Assembly: GCF_029210485.1 (NCBI RefSeq)
Contig: NZ_JARGET010000029.1
Location: 248,001-312,000 of the forward strand
Reading direction: 5' to 3'
DNA: 64,000 nucleotides
From: Hoeflea sp. YIM 152468
Lineage (GTDB): Bacteria > Pseudomonadota > Alphaproteobacteria > Rhizobiales > Rhizobiaceae
The notes below the pieces were generated by a model, which saw only the letters and a list, made by a program, of their open reading frames with translations, did no database searches and was not told where the DNA came from. Numbering within the stretch: the stretch's first letter is position 1; the number at the start of each line of letters is the position of its first letter. Position numbers and translations under genes: made by a program. This document shows positions 52,636 to 61,587 of this stretch, one piece after another.

Positions 52636-53793
52636 CTACTCGAACACGATCTCCGGCATCTTGCGCGCACCGTCTCCCGACAGCTCCTCCAGCCGGGCGC
52701 GGACCTTGGCCGCAATCTCGAGGTAGGATTTCGCGTGCGGCCCGTCAGCGGCGGTAGCCACCACCGGCCGGCCCGCGTCCGAGGTTTCGCGAATGGGCAT
52801 CGCCAGGGGCACCTCGCCCAGGAACGGAACGCCGATGCGGGCGGCTTCATCGCGGGCGCCGCCATGGCCGAAAATATCGTGCCGGCCGCCGCAATCGGGG
52901 CAGATGAAGTAGCTCATGTTCTCGACGATGCCCAACACCGGCACGTTGACCTTGTTGAACATGTTGAGACCCTTGCGGGCATCAATCAGCGCCAGATCCT
53001 GCGGTGTGGAGACGATGACGGCCCCTGCCAGCGGTACATTCTGCGCCATCGTCAGCTGGGCGTCGCCGGTGCCGGGCGGCATGTCGACGACCAGAACGTC
53101 AAGCTCGCCCCAGGCGACTTCCCGCAGCATCTGGTTCAGCGCCGAAATCACCATCGGGCCACGCCAGATCATCGGCGTGTCCTCGTCGACCAGAAATCCC
53201 ATCGACATGACCTTCAGGCCATAATTCTCCATCGGCTTGAGTATCCGGCCTTCCAACTGCTCGGGACGGCCCGAAATACCCAGGAGGCGCGGCATGGACG
53301 GCCCGTAAATATCGGCATCAAGAATTCCGACACGCAGACCGGTCGCCTGCAATCCGAGCGCCAGATTGACGGCGGTGGTGGACTTGCCGACACCGCCCTT
53401 GCCCGATGAGACGGCGATGATCGTGGCGATTCCCGGCACATCTGTCTTGGGTTTGCCTTGCGGCTGGGCGGGTTTCGCCGGCGCATGCGCAGGAGCGGCG
53501 CGCTGCGGCGCCGGGCGCGGGGCTGTGGGCGCCGTCGAGCCGGGTTCGCGGCTGGCCGTCAACGCCACCATGGCGCCCTTGACGCCCGGAATTGTTTTGG
53601 TGGCCCGCTCGGCGGCTTCGCGCAACGGCTCAAGCTCCTGCGCACGCGCGGCGGGAACAGTCAGCGAAAAATACACTTTCGCATCGGCGATGAAAACCTC
53701 AGAGACCAGTCCAAGATCAACGATATTGCCTTCCAGATCCGGTCCCTTGACCGATTTCAGCTTGGCCAGAACCTGTTCTTTGGTAACGCTCAC
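52636..53793 (-). CDS. apbC: Mrp/NBP35-type iron-sulfur carrier ATPase ApbC
   Basis: The 385-residue protein carries [4Fe-4S] clusters to target proteins. It has an N-terminal MIP18/DUF59 domain (EQVLAKLKSVKGPDLEG...), a proline/alanine linker, the deviant Walker A SSGKGGVGKSTTAVN, and the CPDCGG cysteine pair that bridges the cluster. I chose the GTG at 53793, six bases after GGAG; another GTG at 53805 lacks a site. It is close to rirA, another iron-sulfur-linked gene, but on a separate transcript. Confidence 0.93.
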   Translation of the reverse strand: MSVTKEQVLAKLKSVKGPDLEGNIVDLGLVSEVFIADAKVYFSLTVPAARAQELEPLREAAERATKTIPGVKGAMVALTASREPGSTAPTAPRPAPQRAAPAHAPAKPAQPQGKPKTDVPGIATIIAVSSGKGGVGKSTTAVNLALGLQATGLRVGILDADIYGPSMPRLLGISGRPEQLEGRILKPMENYGLKVMSMGFLVDEDTPMIWRGPMVISALNQMLREVAWGELDVLVVDMPPGTGDAQLTMAQNVPLAGAVIVSTPQDLALIDARKGLNMFNKVNVPVLGIVENMSYFICPDCGGRHDIFGHGGARDEAARIGVPFLGEVPLAMPIRETSDAGRPVVATAADGPHAKSYLEIAAKVRARLEELSGDGARKMPEIVFE

Positions 53794-53888
53794 AATGCAC
53801 TCCACGGTTTATCGTTTCTGACCCCTCCCTCATAGTCCAGGTGGCGCCGCAATAAAATGCCGGAAACCGGGAAAAGCGGTGCAGCAGA

Positions 53889-54920
53889 CTATTCGTCGCG
53901 GCGGCGCAGGACGAAAAACGGCACGATCACGGTCAGCATCAGCAGGCGCGCCACATGATGGCTTGCCACAAAGGTCGGATCAATATCCAGAATGACCGAC
54001 ATCGCCGCCATGGTCTCGAGCCCGCCGGGGGCGAAGGCAATCAGTATGGCGATCAGGTCCATTCCGGTGATCCAGTGGGCCACAAGCCCGAACCCGCCAG
54101 CCAGGGCCACCCCGAGCAGCGTGACAAAGACACCGGCACTCAGGGCCCGGCGCATTTGCACCCAGCTCACGCCGGAAAACCGCGAACCGATCAAGCCACC
54201 CAGCGAAATGAAGGCAATCGCCGCAAGCCAGGCGGGCGTAACCCCCGTTACCAGCCCGCTCACATGCGCAATGATTGACACCAGCATGCCGCCAATCAGA
54301 TAGGCCGCGGGCAGCCGAAGCCGCTGCAGGACATACCCCGCAATTCCCGCGGCAACGACCATCGCCACCAACGGACCGAGCGCCGTTTCAGCGGCAGCCT
54401 CAATCGCCCCCTCGGGCACCTGTCCCGTCACCGTCACCGCCACGGGCACCAGCAGTGTAAGAGCAAGAACCCGAATCGATTGCACGATACTCACGGTCCG
54501 GAGATCGGCTTTTACCCCTTCCGTCAATCCAAGCACGTAGCTCAGATGTCCCGGGGAAGAGGAGAGGAAGGCAGTCGGCTTGTCCATCGACCAGAACCGC
54601 ACCAGCGCCGCACGGGTGAGAAATATGATCGCAAACAGACTGGCGGCGAGCGCCACCAGCGTCACCGGCCAGCTTCGCATCGCTTCGAACACTTCGGGCG
54701 TCACCCCCTGGCCGATGGTCAGTCCAAGAACAACGAACACTCCATCGCGCAAGCGCTGCGGCAGCGCCTCGGTCCTGATCCCGGCCAGCCCGGCAAGTGT
54801 CACCGCAACGGCCGGACCGGTGAGAAACGGTGCCGGGAAGGACAAGGCGTAAGTCAATCCGGCGCCAAGCAAGGAGATGCCAAATGTGATCAGTGGAAAC
54901 TTCCACGAACCCGTCTTCAT
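53889..54920 (-). CDS. AbrB-family inner-membrane protein
   Basis: The 343-residue protein has about nine or ten hydrophobic helices and the internal duplication typical of the AbrB family (early LTGPAVAVTLAGLAGI; late FAPGGLETMAAMSVIL). The family is often misnamed ammonia monooxygenase; its transport role is not settled. It lies downstream of tctA on the same strand with a 116-base gap, a common pairing with tripartite carboxylate transporters. Confidence 0.87.
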   Translation of the reverse strand: MKTGSWKFPLITFGISLLGAGLTYALSFPAPFLTGPAVAVTLAGLAGIRTEALPQRLRDGVFVVLGLTIGQGVTPEVFEAMRSWPVTLVALAASLFAIIFLTRAALVRFWSMDKPTAFLSSSPGHLSYVLGLTEGVKADLRTVSIVQSIRVLALTLLVPVAVTVTGQVPEGAIEAAAETALGPLVAMVVAAGIAGYVLQRLRLPAAYLIGGMLVSIIAHVSGLVTGVTPAWLAAIAFISLGGLIGSRFSGVSWVQMRRALSAGVFVTLLGVALAGGFGLVAHWITGMDLIAILIAFAPGGLETMAAMSVILDIDPTFVASHHVARLLMLTVIVPFFVLRRRDE

Positions 54921-55036
54921 TCTGTGTTTCTCCTGGGCGGGTGCGAGAGGCTGGCAGGTGCGGGAGGAATCAGCCGCAATCTGCGAAAACCTATTGGTTT
55001 ATCAACGCTCTGACCAGTGGTTTGCTCTGCCAATCC

Positions 55037-56572
55037 TCAATCCGGATCCAACTCACTGTCCGTGCGGGGATATTTGGTCCGGAAAAACCGGCCCGCGACA
55101 ATCGGCATGATGAAGCCGAAGAATGCGAACAGCCAAAGTCCGATGGACAGCGGCGAGGCAAACAGCGCGCTCCAGTCGCCATCGGAAATGGTCATGGCAC
55201 GGCGCATATTGGCCTCCATCTGATTGCCCAGAAGCACGCCGAGGATCACCGGCACCAGCGGCACTTCCAGTTTTCTCAACAGCCAGCCCAGCACGCCGAA
55301 GAACACCATCACCATCAGGTCGAAGGTCGAGCCGGAGATACCGTAAATGCCGACAAACGAGATCATCGCCACCGCAGGCATCAGATAGCGCGGCGGCACC
55401 AGCAGCACCCGCACGAACAGGCTGACCATCGGAATGTTCATGATCAGAAGCATGACGTTGCCGATGAACAGCGCCGCAATCAGTCCCCAGACGACATCCG
55501 GATTGTTTGTAAACAACAGCGGTCCGGGTGTGATATTGAGCGCCAGCAACATCGCAAGCAGCACCGCGGTGGTGCCCGACCCCGGCACGCCGAGCGCCAG
55601 CATCGGCACCAGAGCCCCGCCAGCGGCCGCGTTGTTGCCCGCCTCGGGCGCCGCCACGCCGCGCGGATCGCCGGTGCCGAAGGTCTTGTTCTTGTCGACC
55701 AGCCGCTTTTCCACCGAATAGGCAATGAAGGACCCGAGCGAGGCCCCCGCGCCTGGCAAGACACCGGCAATAAAGCCCAGAACTGTCGACCGCGCCATGG
55801 TGGGAGTGGTCTGCTTGAGCATCGACAACGGCGGCGTCAGACGGCCAAGTTTGACGCTGCTGGCGTCGCCGGTGGCCTTTGTTGTCCCGCGGTGTTCAAG
55901 GAAGATGAACACTTCCGACAGGGCGAACAGGCCGACAATCGCCACCAGGAAATCGATTCCATCATACAGATGAACTTCGCCGAACGAGAAGCGCGGCACT
56001 CCGGTCTGGCCGTCAACGCCGATCATGGCAATCCCGAGACCCAGCCCTGCGGCAAGCGCCGCCTTTGCCTGGTTCTTGCTGGCGATGCCGCCAAGCGTGG
56101 CAAAAGCCAGCGCGAACAGGGCAAAATACTCAGCCGGTCCGAACAGCAGCGCTACCTTGACCAACTGCGGCGCCAGGAACACCAGGCCCCAGGTGGCGAA
56201 GAAGGCACCAACAAAAGAAGCAATGCCTGACAAAGCCAGCGCTTCGCCGGCCATGCCTTTCTTGGCCATCGGGTAGCCGTCCAGCGTCGTCATCAGGGCT
56301 GGCTCGTCTCCGGGAATGTTGAGCAGGATCGAGGAGATCCGGCCGCCATACATGGCGCCGTAATAAACGCTGGTCAGCAGGATCAGAGCCGGCGCCGCCG
56401 GAAGGCCGAGCGTGAAGGCCAGCGGAATGAGAATTGCCACCCCGTTCGATGGTCCGAGCCCGGGCAGCGCGCCGATGATGGTCCCGAGAAAGCAGCCGAT
56501 CAGCGCCAGACCAAGATTCTGGAATGTCAGCGCAATGGAGAACCCGTGTGCAAGTGCGTAAAGTGTATCCAT
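55037..56572 (-). CDS. tctA: Tripartite tricarboxylate transporter large permease TctA
   Basis: The 511-residue protein has about 12 membrane helices and the TctA signature regions GCFLGTIIGALPGLGPSNG, then GVLPGAGASLGSFIAYSVEK and GVPGSGTTAVLLAML. It is the main channel for a tricarboxylate or related acid taken up with an ion gradient. It starts nine bases after the tctB stop. Confidence 0.94.
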   Translation of the reverse strand: MDTLYALAHGFSIALTFQNLGLALIGCFLGTIIGALPGLGPSNGVAILIPLAFTLGLPAAPALILLTSVYYGAMYGGRISSILLNIPGDEPALMTTLDGYPMAKKGMAGEALALSGIASFVGAFFATWGLVFLAPQLVKVALLFGPAEYFALFALAFATLGGIASKNQAKAALAAGLGLGIAMIGVDGQTGVPRFSFGEVHLYDGIDFLVAIVGLFALSEVFIFLEHRGTTKATGDASSVKLGRLTPPLSMLKQTTPTMARSTVLGFIAGVLPGAGASLGSFIAYSVEKRLVDKNKTFGTGDPRGVAAPEAGNNAAAGGALVPMLALGVPGSGTTAVLLAMLLALNITPGPLLFTNNPDVVWGLIAALFIGNVMLLIMNIPMVSLFVRVLLVPPRYLMPAVAMISFVGIYGISGSTFDLMVMVFFGVLGWLLRKLEVPLVPVILGVLLGNQMEANMRRAMTISDGDWSALFASPLSIGLWLFAFFGFIMPIVAGRFFRTKYPRTDSELDPD

Positions 56573-56581
56573 GACCCTGCC

Positions 56582-57013
56582 TCAAAAACCCCATGGGCCG
56601 CGCGCCAGCGACAGACCCAGGATGAGATGGAAAACGACATAGATGCCGACGGCGATAACCAGACCAGCAATGACGGCCTGGAGCGGCGGTGTGCCCAGCC
56701 GCCAGGACAGAAAACTGGCAGCAACAGCCGTGGACACGACAAAGCCGGCGCTCGGCAATGCATAGGCATAGGCCACCATCACCGCGACCGTCATGCCGAC
56801 TTCAAACAGCCGGCGGAAATCAGGCCATTCCGGCTCTTCATCCGGCTTCAGCAGAATCACCAGGCTGGAAATGCCGACCAGCAGACCGATGATGATCGGA
56901 AAGGTCTTGGGGCCGACCGGATCGGAAATGAAGCTTTCCTTGATCAGCGTCGCTTGCCAGATAAAAAATGCAGCTAACAGGAGGCCCATGCCCCCCAATA
57001 TCCGGTCGCTCAT
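56582..57013 (-). CDS. tctB: Tripartite tricarboxylate transporter small permease TctB
   Basis: The 143-residue protein has four membrane helices, the usual TctB size, with ILGGMGLLLAAFFIWQATL first. GGGGGAGGG precedes the ATG. It lies between tctC and tctA in the standard tctCBA order. Confidence 0.9.
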   Translation of the reverse strand: MSDRILGGMGLLLAAFFIWQATLIKESFISDPVGPKTFPIIIGLLVGISSLVILLKPDEEPEWPDFRRLFEVGMTVAVMVAYAYALPSAGFVVSTAVAASFLSWRLGTPPLQAVIAGLVIAVGIYVVFHLILGLSLARGPWGF

Positions 57014-57055
57014 GGCGCCCTCCCCCGTGATGCCCAGCCTGCCGCGCTGGAAGTC

Positions 57056-57086
57056 AAAAGTCTCCGCCCGCTTTCCGGGCGGAGAC
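57056..57086 (-). terminator. Stem-loop terminator/attenuator between tctC and tctB
   Basis: On the minus strand GTCTCCGCCCG pairs perfectly with CGGGCGGAGAC around a five-base loop and is followed by TTTTG, 15 bases after the tctC stop. As tctB and tctA lie downstream, it probably gives partial termination and excess binding protein. Confidence 0.85.
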
Positions 57087-57100
57087 GCATCGGCAGTTGC

Positions 57101-58084
57101 TTACTGGATCAGGCCGATTTCCTTGGAAATCGTGGTGATCGAATCGACCGATTCAGCCACAAAGGCCTGGAAGTCGGCGCCACGCATGTCGAGCGGAGCC
57201 AGGCCGTTCTGGGTCATCACGTCCTTCCATTCGGCACTGTCGTAAACGGTACCGATGGCGTTGACCCAATAGTCGTAGGCTTCGTCGGACATGCCGCCGG
57301 GGCCGTAGAAACCGCGCCAGTTGGCGCCGATCACATCAATGCCCTGCTCCTTGGCTGTCGGAAACGATGCGAAGTCACCTTCAAGCCGCTCCGGCGCGAG
57401 CACGGCCAGCACCTTGATGTCGCCTGAATCGACAAATCCCTTGGCTTCGGAGGCGTCGCCGGTGAAAGCCTGAACCGAACCGCCGAGCAACTGTGTGACA
57501 GCCTCGCCGCCGCCATCGAAGGCCACGTATTTGATGGTACGAACATCATCGATGCCGAACTTCTTGGCGGCGATCAGCACCTTGAGATGATCCCAACCGC
57601 CCACTGCAGAGCCACCGGCGATCGAAACCGATGTCGGATCTGTTTTGATCTTCTCCATCAGCTCGGGCAGTGTGGTGATCGGTGAATCCTTGGCAACGGC
57701 GATAATGCCGTAATCCGCACCCACGGCACCGATCCAGCGAACCTGATCCATTGTGTTGCCCGGAAAGGCGCCCTGCGCCAGACGGGTGGATGTCGCCGAG
57801 GAGGCCGCCACCACGAGATTGTTGGTGTCGTTGCGCTTGTTGACGACTTCGGCAAAGGCCACGCCGCCACCGCCGCCGGCCATGTTGGTCACCTGCATGG
57901 TGCCAGGAATGAGCTTGAGGTCCTGCAATGTCTTGCCGACCTGACGGCAAGTGAAATCCCAGCCGCCGCCAGGGTTGGCTGGTGCAATGCACTCGGTGGA
58001 ACCCGGATCAAAGGCGTGAGCGGCAGCCGTCAAGGAAACGACTGCAACAGCGGTCGCGGCAAGCCGCGTAACAAAGTTCTTCAT
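57101..58084 (-). CDS. tctC: Tripartite tricarboxylate transporter substrate-binding protein TctC
   Basis: The 327-residue periplasmic receptor has a signal peptide ending near LTAAAHA and the TctC/BUG fold (IAPANPGGGWDFTCRQVGKT; VTNMAGGGGGVAFAEV). I chose the ATG at 58084 after GGGAGA; the extra residues to 58105 are not signal-peptide-like. It is first in the operon and divergent from the tctD-tctE regulators. Confidence 0.94.
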   Translation of the reverse strand: MKNFVTRLAATAVAVVSLTAAAHAFDPGSTECIAPANPGGGWDFTCRQVGKTLQDLKLIPGTMQVTNMAGGGGGVAFAEVVNKRNDTNNLVVAASSATSTRLAQGAFPGNTMDQVRWIGAVGADYGIIAVAKDSPITTLPELMEKIKTDPTSVSIAGGSAVGGWDHLKVLIAAKKFGIDDVRTIKYVAFDGGGEAVTQLLGGSVQAFTGDASEAKGFVDSGDIKVLAVLAPERLEGDFASFPTAKEQGIDVIGANWRGFYGPGGMSDEAYDYWVNAIGTVYDSAEWKDVMTQNGLAPLDMRGADFQAFVAESVDSITTISKEIGLIQ

Positions 58085-58200
58085 GATTTTCTCCCGAATG
58101 AACACACCGCCTTTCCTCTAAGGCGGAATGGTGGCTATGCTAACGTAACAAGCTGTCAACAAGCTGTCAGCCGGGTGTTTGAGCGCAGGAGGAAATCGAG

Positions 58201-58887
58201 ATGCATTTTCTGGTCGTCGAAGACACTGACGACGTCTCAGAAGCCATCACCGAACGGTTAAGCCGTGGCGGGCATATCTGCGATCGCGCTGTGTCGCTGG
58301 AGGATGCCAAGCATTTTGCCTCTGCTTCAGCCTACGATCTTGTGGTCCTCGACATCAACCTTCCTGACGGGTCCGGCCTGGACTTTCTCAAATGGCTGCG
58401 GCAGCGCAAGGATGCCGTGCCAGTGCTGGTCCTGACCGCACGTCTGGCCGTCGACGACAAGATCGGCGCTCTCGATTTCGGCGCCGATGACTACATGGTC
58501 AAGCCGTTTGATCTGGGCGAGCTCGAAGCCAGGGTGCGCGCCATTGTACGCCGCCGCTCCGGCGAGGCTGGTGCGCGCCTTTCCGCTGGCAATCTGGAAT
58601 TCGACATGGCCACGCGTCTGGCGACAGTGAATGGGGAACCACTCCAGCTCACCCCACGTGAACAAGTGCTGCTGGAGATATTCCTCATCCACAAGGGCCG
58701 CGTTCTGGAGAAAGACGAGCTTGTCACCCGTTTGTTCGGCATGGAAGCGGACGCCGGACCAAATGCCATCGAACTCTATGTCGGCAGGTTGCGGCGCAAG
58801 CTTTGCGGTGCGGACCTCGAAATCCGCACCCTGCGGGGGCTGGGCTATCAGGCCCTATCACCGACATCAAAGATGGTCGCCCGGTGA
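58201..58887 (+). CDS. tctD: OmpR-family response regulator TctD-like
   Basis: The 228-residue protein has a receiver domain with phospho-acceptor Asp51 in VVLDINLPDGSG and a winged-helix output domain (LTPREQVLLEIFLIHKGRVL). AGGAGG precedes the ATG. It probably activates tctCBA across the 116-base divergent gap. Its TGA overlaps the kinase start. Confidence 0.92.
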   Translation: MHFLVVEDTDDVSEAITERLSRGGHICDRAVSLEDAKHFASASAYDLVVLDINLPDGSGLDFLKWLRQRKDAVPVLVLTARLAVDDKIGALDFGADDYMVKPFDLGELEARVRAIVRRRSGEAGARLSAGNLEFDMATRLATVNGEPLQLTPREQVLLEIFLIHKGRVLEKDELVTRLFGMEADAGPNAIELYVGRLRRKLCGADLEIRTLRGLGYQALSPTSKMVAR

Positions 58888-60311
58888 GCGACAGCATGCC
58901 ATCTCTGCCGGCCGGCCGGTTTCGTTCCATTGCATGGCGGCTGACGGTGCTGCTCACCCTGCTGCTCACACTTGCTGCAGCCGGCACGGTTGTGGCCGCC
59001 TTGAGTTACGGGCAAACCGCCGCCACACGCGCCTTCGACCGGCTGCTGACCGGAGCCGCCCTGCAAATCGCCGAGCGCATCAGTGTTGTGGAAGGCGAGA
59101 CCATGATCGATATCCCGCTGTCGGCCTTTGGCCTGCTGTCGCTGGCTGCCGAAGACCGGATATTTTACCGGATCATCGCACCGGACGGCGAGACATTGAC
59201 CGGGGACGAGAGCTTTCCGTTGCCCGAAGCCTCCGGCAGCGAGTCCGATCCGCTGCTTTATGACACCGTGTTTTCCGGCGAAGCGGTGCGCGCCATCAAG
59301 ATGCAGCGGTTTCTTGCGGAACGCGCGGTGCGCGGCCCGATTACGGTGATTGTGGCGCAAACCTTGCGTGCCCGCGCCGAACTGGCAAACGAAATTGTTG
59401 CGCGCGCCATCATCGGTGTCATCGTTGCTGGCGGGGTTACTCTGGCATTGGCGCTGCTGGCCATGCACCTGGCTTTGAGTCCGCTACGCCGGATCGAACG
59501 CGCACTGCTGGCCCGGGACCCCAAGGATCTTACACCATTTTCCACCACCACACCGCGCGAGGTCGAGGCTCTGGTCGCCGCCATCAACCGCTTCATGGCC
59601 CGGCTCGACAGGCGCGTCAGCGCCATGCAGGGTTTTGTTGCCGACGCCGCGCATCAGATGCGGACTCCGATCACGGCACTGAGGGCCAAAACCGAACTGG
59701 CCATGGAAGAAACGGACCCGCGCAAGCTCAAGGCGCTGCAACGGCGCATCCGTGACCGGGCGATCGGCGTAAGCCGCCTGACGGATCAACTGCTGTCTCA
59801 TGCGCTGGTCACTCACAGGGCTGATTCAGCCACGCTGGAACAGATCGATCTGAGGCGTGTGGCCGTGGAGGCTGAACGCGAAGCCCGTAGAACCGGCGGC
59901 GCCGAAGGCATCGAACTTGACCTGCCCGCCGATCCGGTGATGGTGGCAGGCGACGCCTTCAGCTTGCGCGAAGCGGCGCGCAATCTGATCACCAACGCGC
60001 TCGCCCACGGCAGGCCGCCGGTCTGCTTGCGGGTCAGTGTTACCAGTCAAGGCAGAGCTTTGATTGCAGCCCACGATCAGGGTCCGGGGATGAGCCCCGA
60101 TCAGCTTCAGCGAATCGGGCAGCGTTTCGCGCGGGACCCCTCCAACGCCCAAAGCGCCGGTCTCGGCCTGGCAATTGTTGCTGAAGTCGCCGAGTTCCAC
60201 CAGGGGACGTTGCGGACCGCAGGTGGAGCAGGTGACACTTTCGAGGTAGGCATCGAGCTGCCGCTCACTGCCCCGGCTGCACCGTTTTCCGAGGGGGAAA
60301 TTGCCCAATGA
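58884..60311 (+). CDS. tctE: Sensor histidine kinase TctE-like
   Basis: The 475-residue kinase has membrane helices at about 17-40 and 175-196 around a TctE-type (2CSK_N) periplasmic sensor. It has a HAMP-like linker, phospho-acceptor His257 in DAAHQMRTPITALRAK, and a C-terminal ATPase with N-box NLITNALAHG and GPGMSPDQL. The GTG start overlaps the tctD stop, and its own stop overlaps the next gene by ATGA, so three proteins are coupled. Confidence 0.92.
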   Translation: MSDSMPSLPAGRFRSIAWRLTVLLTLLLTLAAAGTVVAALSYGQTAATRAFDRLLTGAALQIAERISVVEGETMIDIPLSAFGLLSLAAEDRIFYRIIAPDGETLTGDESFPLPEASGSESDPLLYDTVFSGEAVRAIKMQRFLAERAVRGPITVIVAQTLRARAELANEIVARAIIGVIVAGGVTLALALLAMHLALSPLRRIERALLARDPKDLTPFSTTTPREVEALVAAINRFMARLDRRVSAMQGFVADAAHQMRTPITALRAKTELAMEETDPRKLKALQRRIRDRAIGVSRLTDQLLSHALVTHRADSATLEQIDLRRVAVEAEREARRTGGAEGIELDLPADPVMVAGDAFSLREAARNLITNALAHGRPPVCLRVSVTSQGRALIAAHDQGPGMSPDQLQRIGQRFARDPSNAQSAGLGLAIVAEVAEFHQGTLRTAGGAGDTFEVGIELPLTAPAAPFSEGEIAQ

Positions 60312-61390
60312 AACGGCTCACGGGATTCGTGCTGACAACCGCCATCAGCCTCGTTGCTGGCCTGGCGGGTCTGTCGCACGCTGCAGAAACCGTCACGCGC
60401 TTTGACGCCATCGGCAGCACCACCTCGGATCTTGTTATCGCCAGTGTCACCGACATCGATTTCATGCAGCCCTTGATATCGGCCTTTCAGGCGATCAATC
60501 CGGGCATGTCCGTCACCTATATCCAGGACACCTCAAACAGCCTCGACAAAAGTGTGTCGGAAGCTTGTGCCAGCGCCAACTTTTTCGCCGATCTGGTGAT
60601 CTCGTCCTCGATCGCCCAGCAGGTCCGGCTGGTCAATGGCGGCTGCGCGCGTGTTATCGGAACACCGGTGCTGACAAGCCTGCCGGACTGGGCGCAGTGG
60701 CGCGGCGAATTGATCGGCCTGACCTATGAGCCGGCAGTGATGGTCTACAACAAGGAAGCCTTCGCTGCCGAGGGCCCTCCACACAGCCGCTTCGACCTGA
60801 TCGATCTGATGCGGCAGTCGGACAAACTCAACGGACGCATCGCCACCTATGACATCGAGAACTCCGGCGTCGGATACCTGTTCGCGTTTCAGGATTCCAC
60901 CGAAGCGAGCACCTGGGGCCGGCTGATCGAAGGCTTCGGCCGCAACAGCGTCGCCACCTTCTGCTGCAGCTCGGAAGTCATCGACCGGGTTGCCGATGGC
61001 CGCGCCTTTGTCGGCTACAATGTGCTGGGCTCCTATGCCCTGTCTCGCGCCGAAAGCGATGAACGCATCGGCGTCATCTTGCCGAGCGACTATACGCTGG
61101 TGCTGTCCCGAGCCGGCTACATTCCGCGCGAAGCCCGCGACGCGCCTGCGGCGCGCGCCTTTCTGGAACTGGCGCTGTCGCCACAAGGCCGGGCGATCCT
61201 TGACGGCGAAACCCGGCTGCTCACACCGCTAAACGGTCCGGCGGCACTGGCACGATTGAGTGGTGACGATGAGTTGGCGCTCAGACCGATCCCGCTGACG
61301 CCGGCACTGCTGGTCTCACTTGACCGCGCCAAGCGGGCACGGTTTCTCTCGCAATGGCGCAAATCAGTAACCCTGCCGAGCCCGCGATGA
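60308..61390 (+). CDS. Periplasmic solute-binding protein co-encoded with TctDE (probable sensory receptor)
   Basis: The 360-residue extracellular solute-binding protein has a signal peptide ending near LSHA and resembles iron(III)/polyamine-type ABC receptors (YIQDTSNSLDKSVSEACASA; MVYNKEAFAAEGPP). No ABC permease or ATPase is encoded nearby. Its start overlaps the kinase stop, so its likely job is to present a ligand to TctE rather than to feed a transporter. A cysteine pair (ATFCCSSEV) is unusual. Confidence 0.87.
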   Translation: MKRLTGFVLTTAISLVAGLAGLSHAAETVTRFDAIGSTTSDLVIASVTDIDFMQPLISAFQAINPGMSVTYIQDTSNSLDKSVSEACASANFFADLVISSSIAQQVRLVNGGCARVIGTPVLTSLPDWAQWRGELIGLTYEPAVMVYNKEAFAAEGPPHSRFDLIDLMRQSDKLNGRIATYDIENSGVGYLFAFQDSTEASTWGRLIEGFGRNSVATFCCSSEVIDRVADGRAFVGYNVLGSYALSRAESDERIGVILPSDYTLVLSRAGYIPREARDAPAARAFLELALSPQGRAILDGETRLLTPLNGPAALARLSGDDELALRPIPLTPALLVSLDRAKRARFLSQWRKSVTLPSPR

Positions 61391-61587
61391 AGCTGACACA
61401 TCGACCTGCAGGAGACAAACGGCACAGATACCCGCCAGAGCCTCGTGCGATTCACGAGACAGCTTGAAGCGCCAGCCGCAGTCTTGCGCCAGACGCCCTC
61501 GAGCAACAGACCATCCGGCCGCCTTCCGGACCCCGGACGTCGCGACAGGCTTTACACAAGCGTGTATCGCGGCAGCGGTTTGCCGGG

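Noticed and set aside
54893-56230. Open frame of 445 codons on the plus strand rich in H, R and Q
   Set aside because: Antisense to tctA; the composition is that of a reversed membrane protein.
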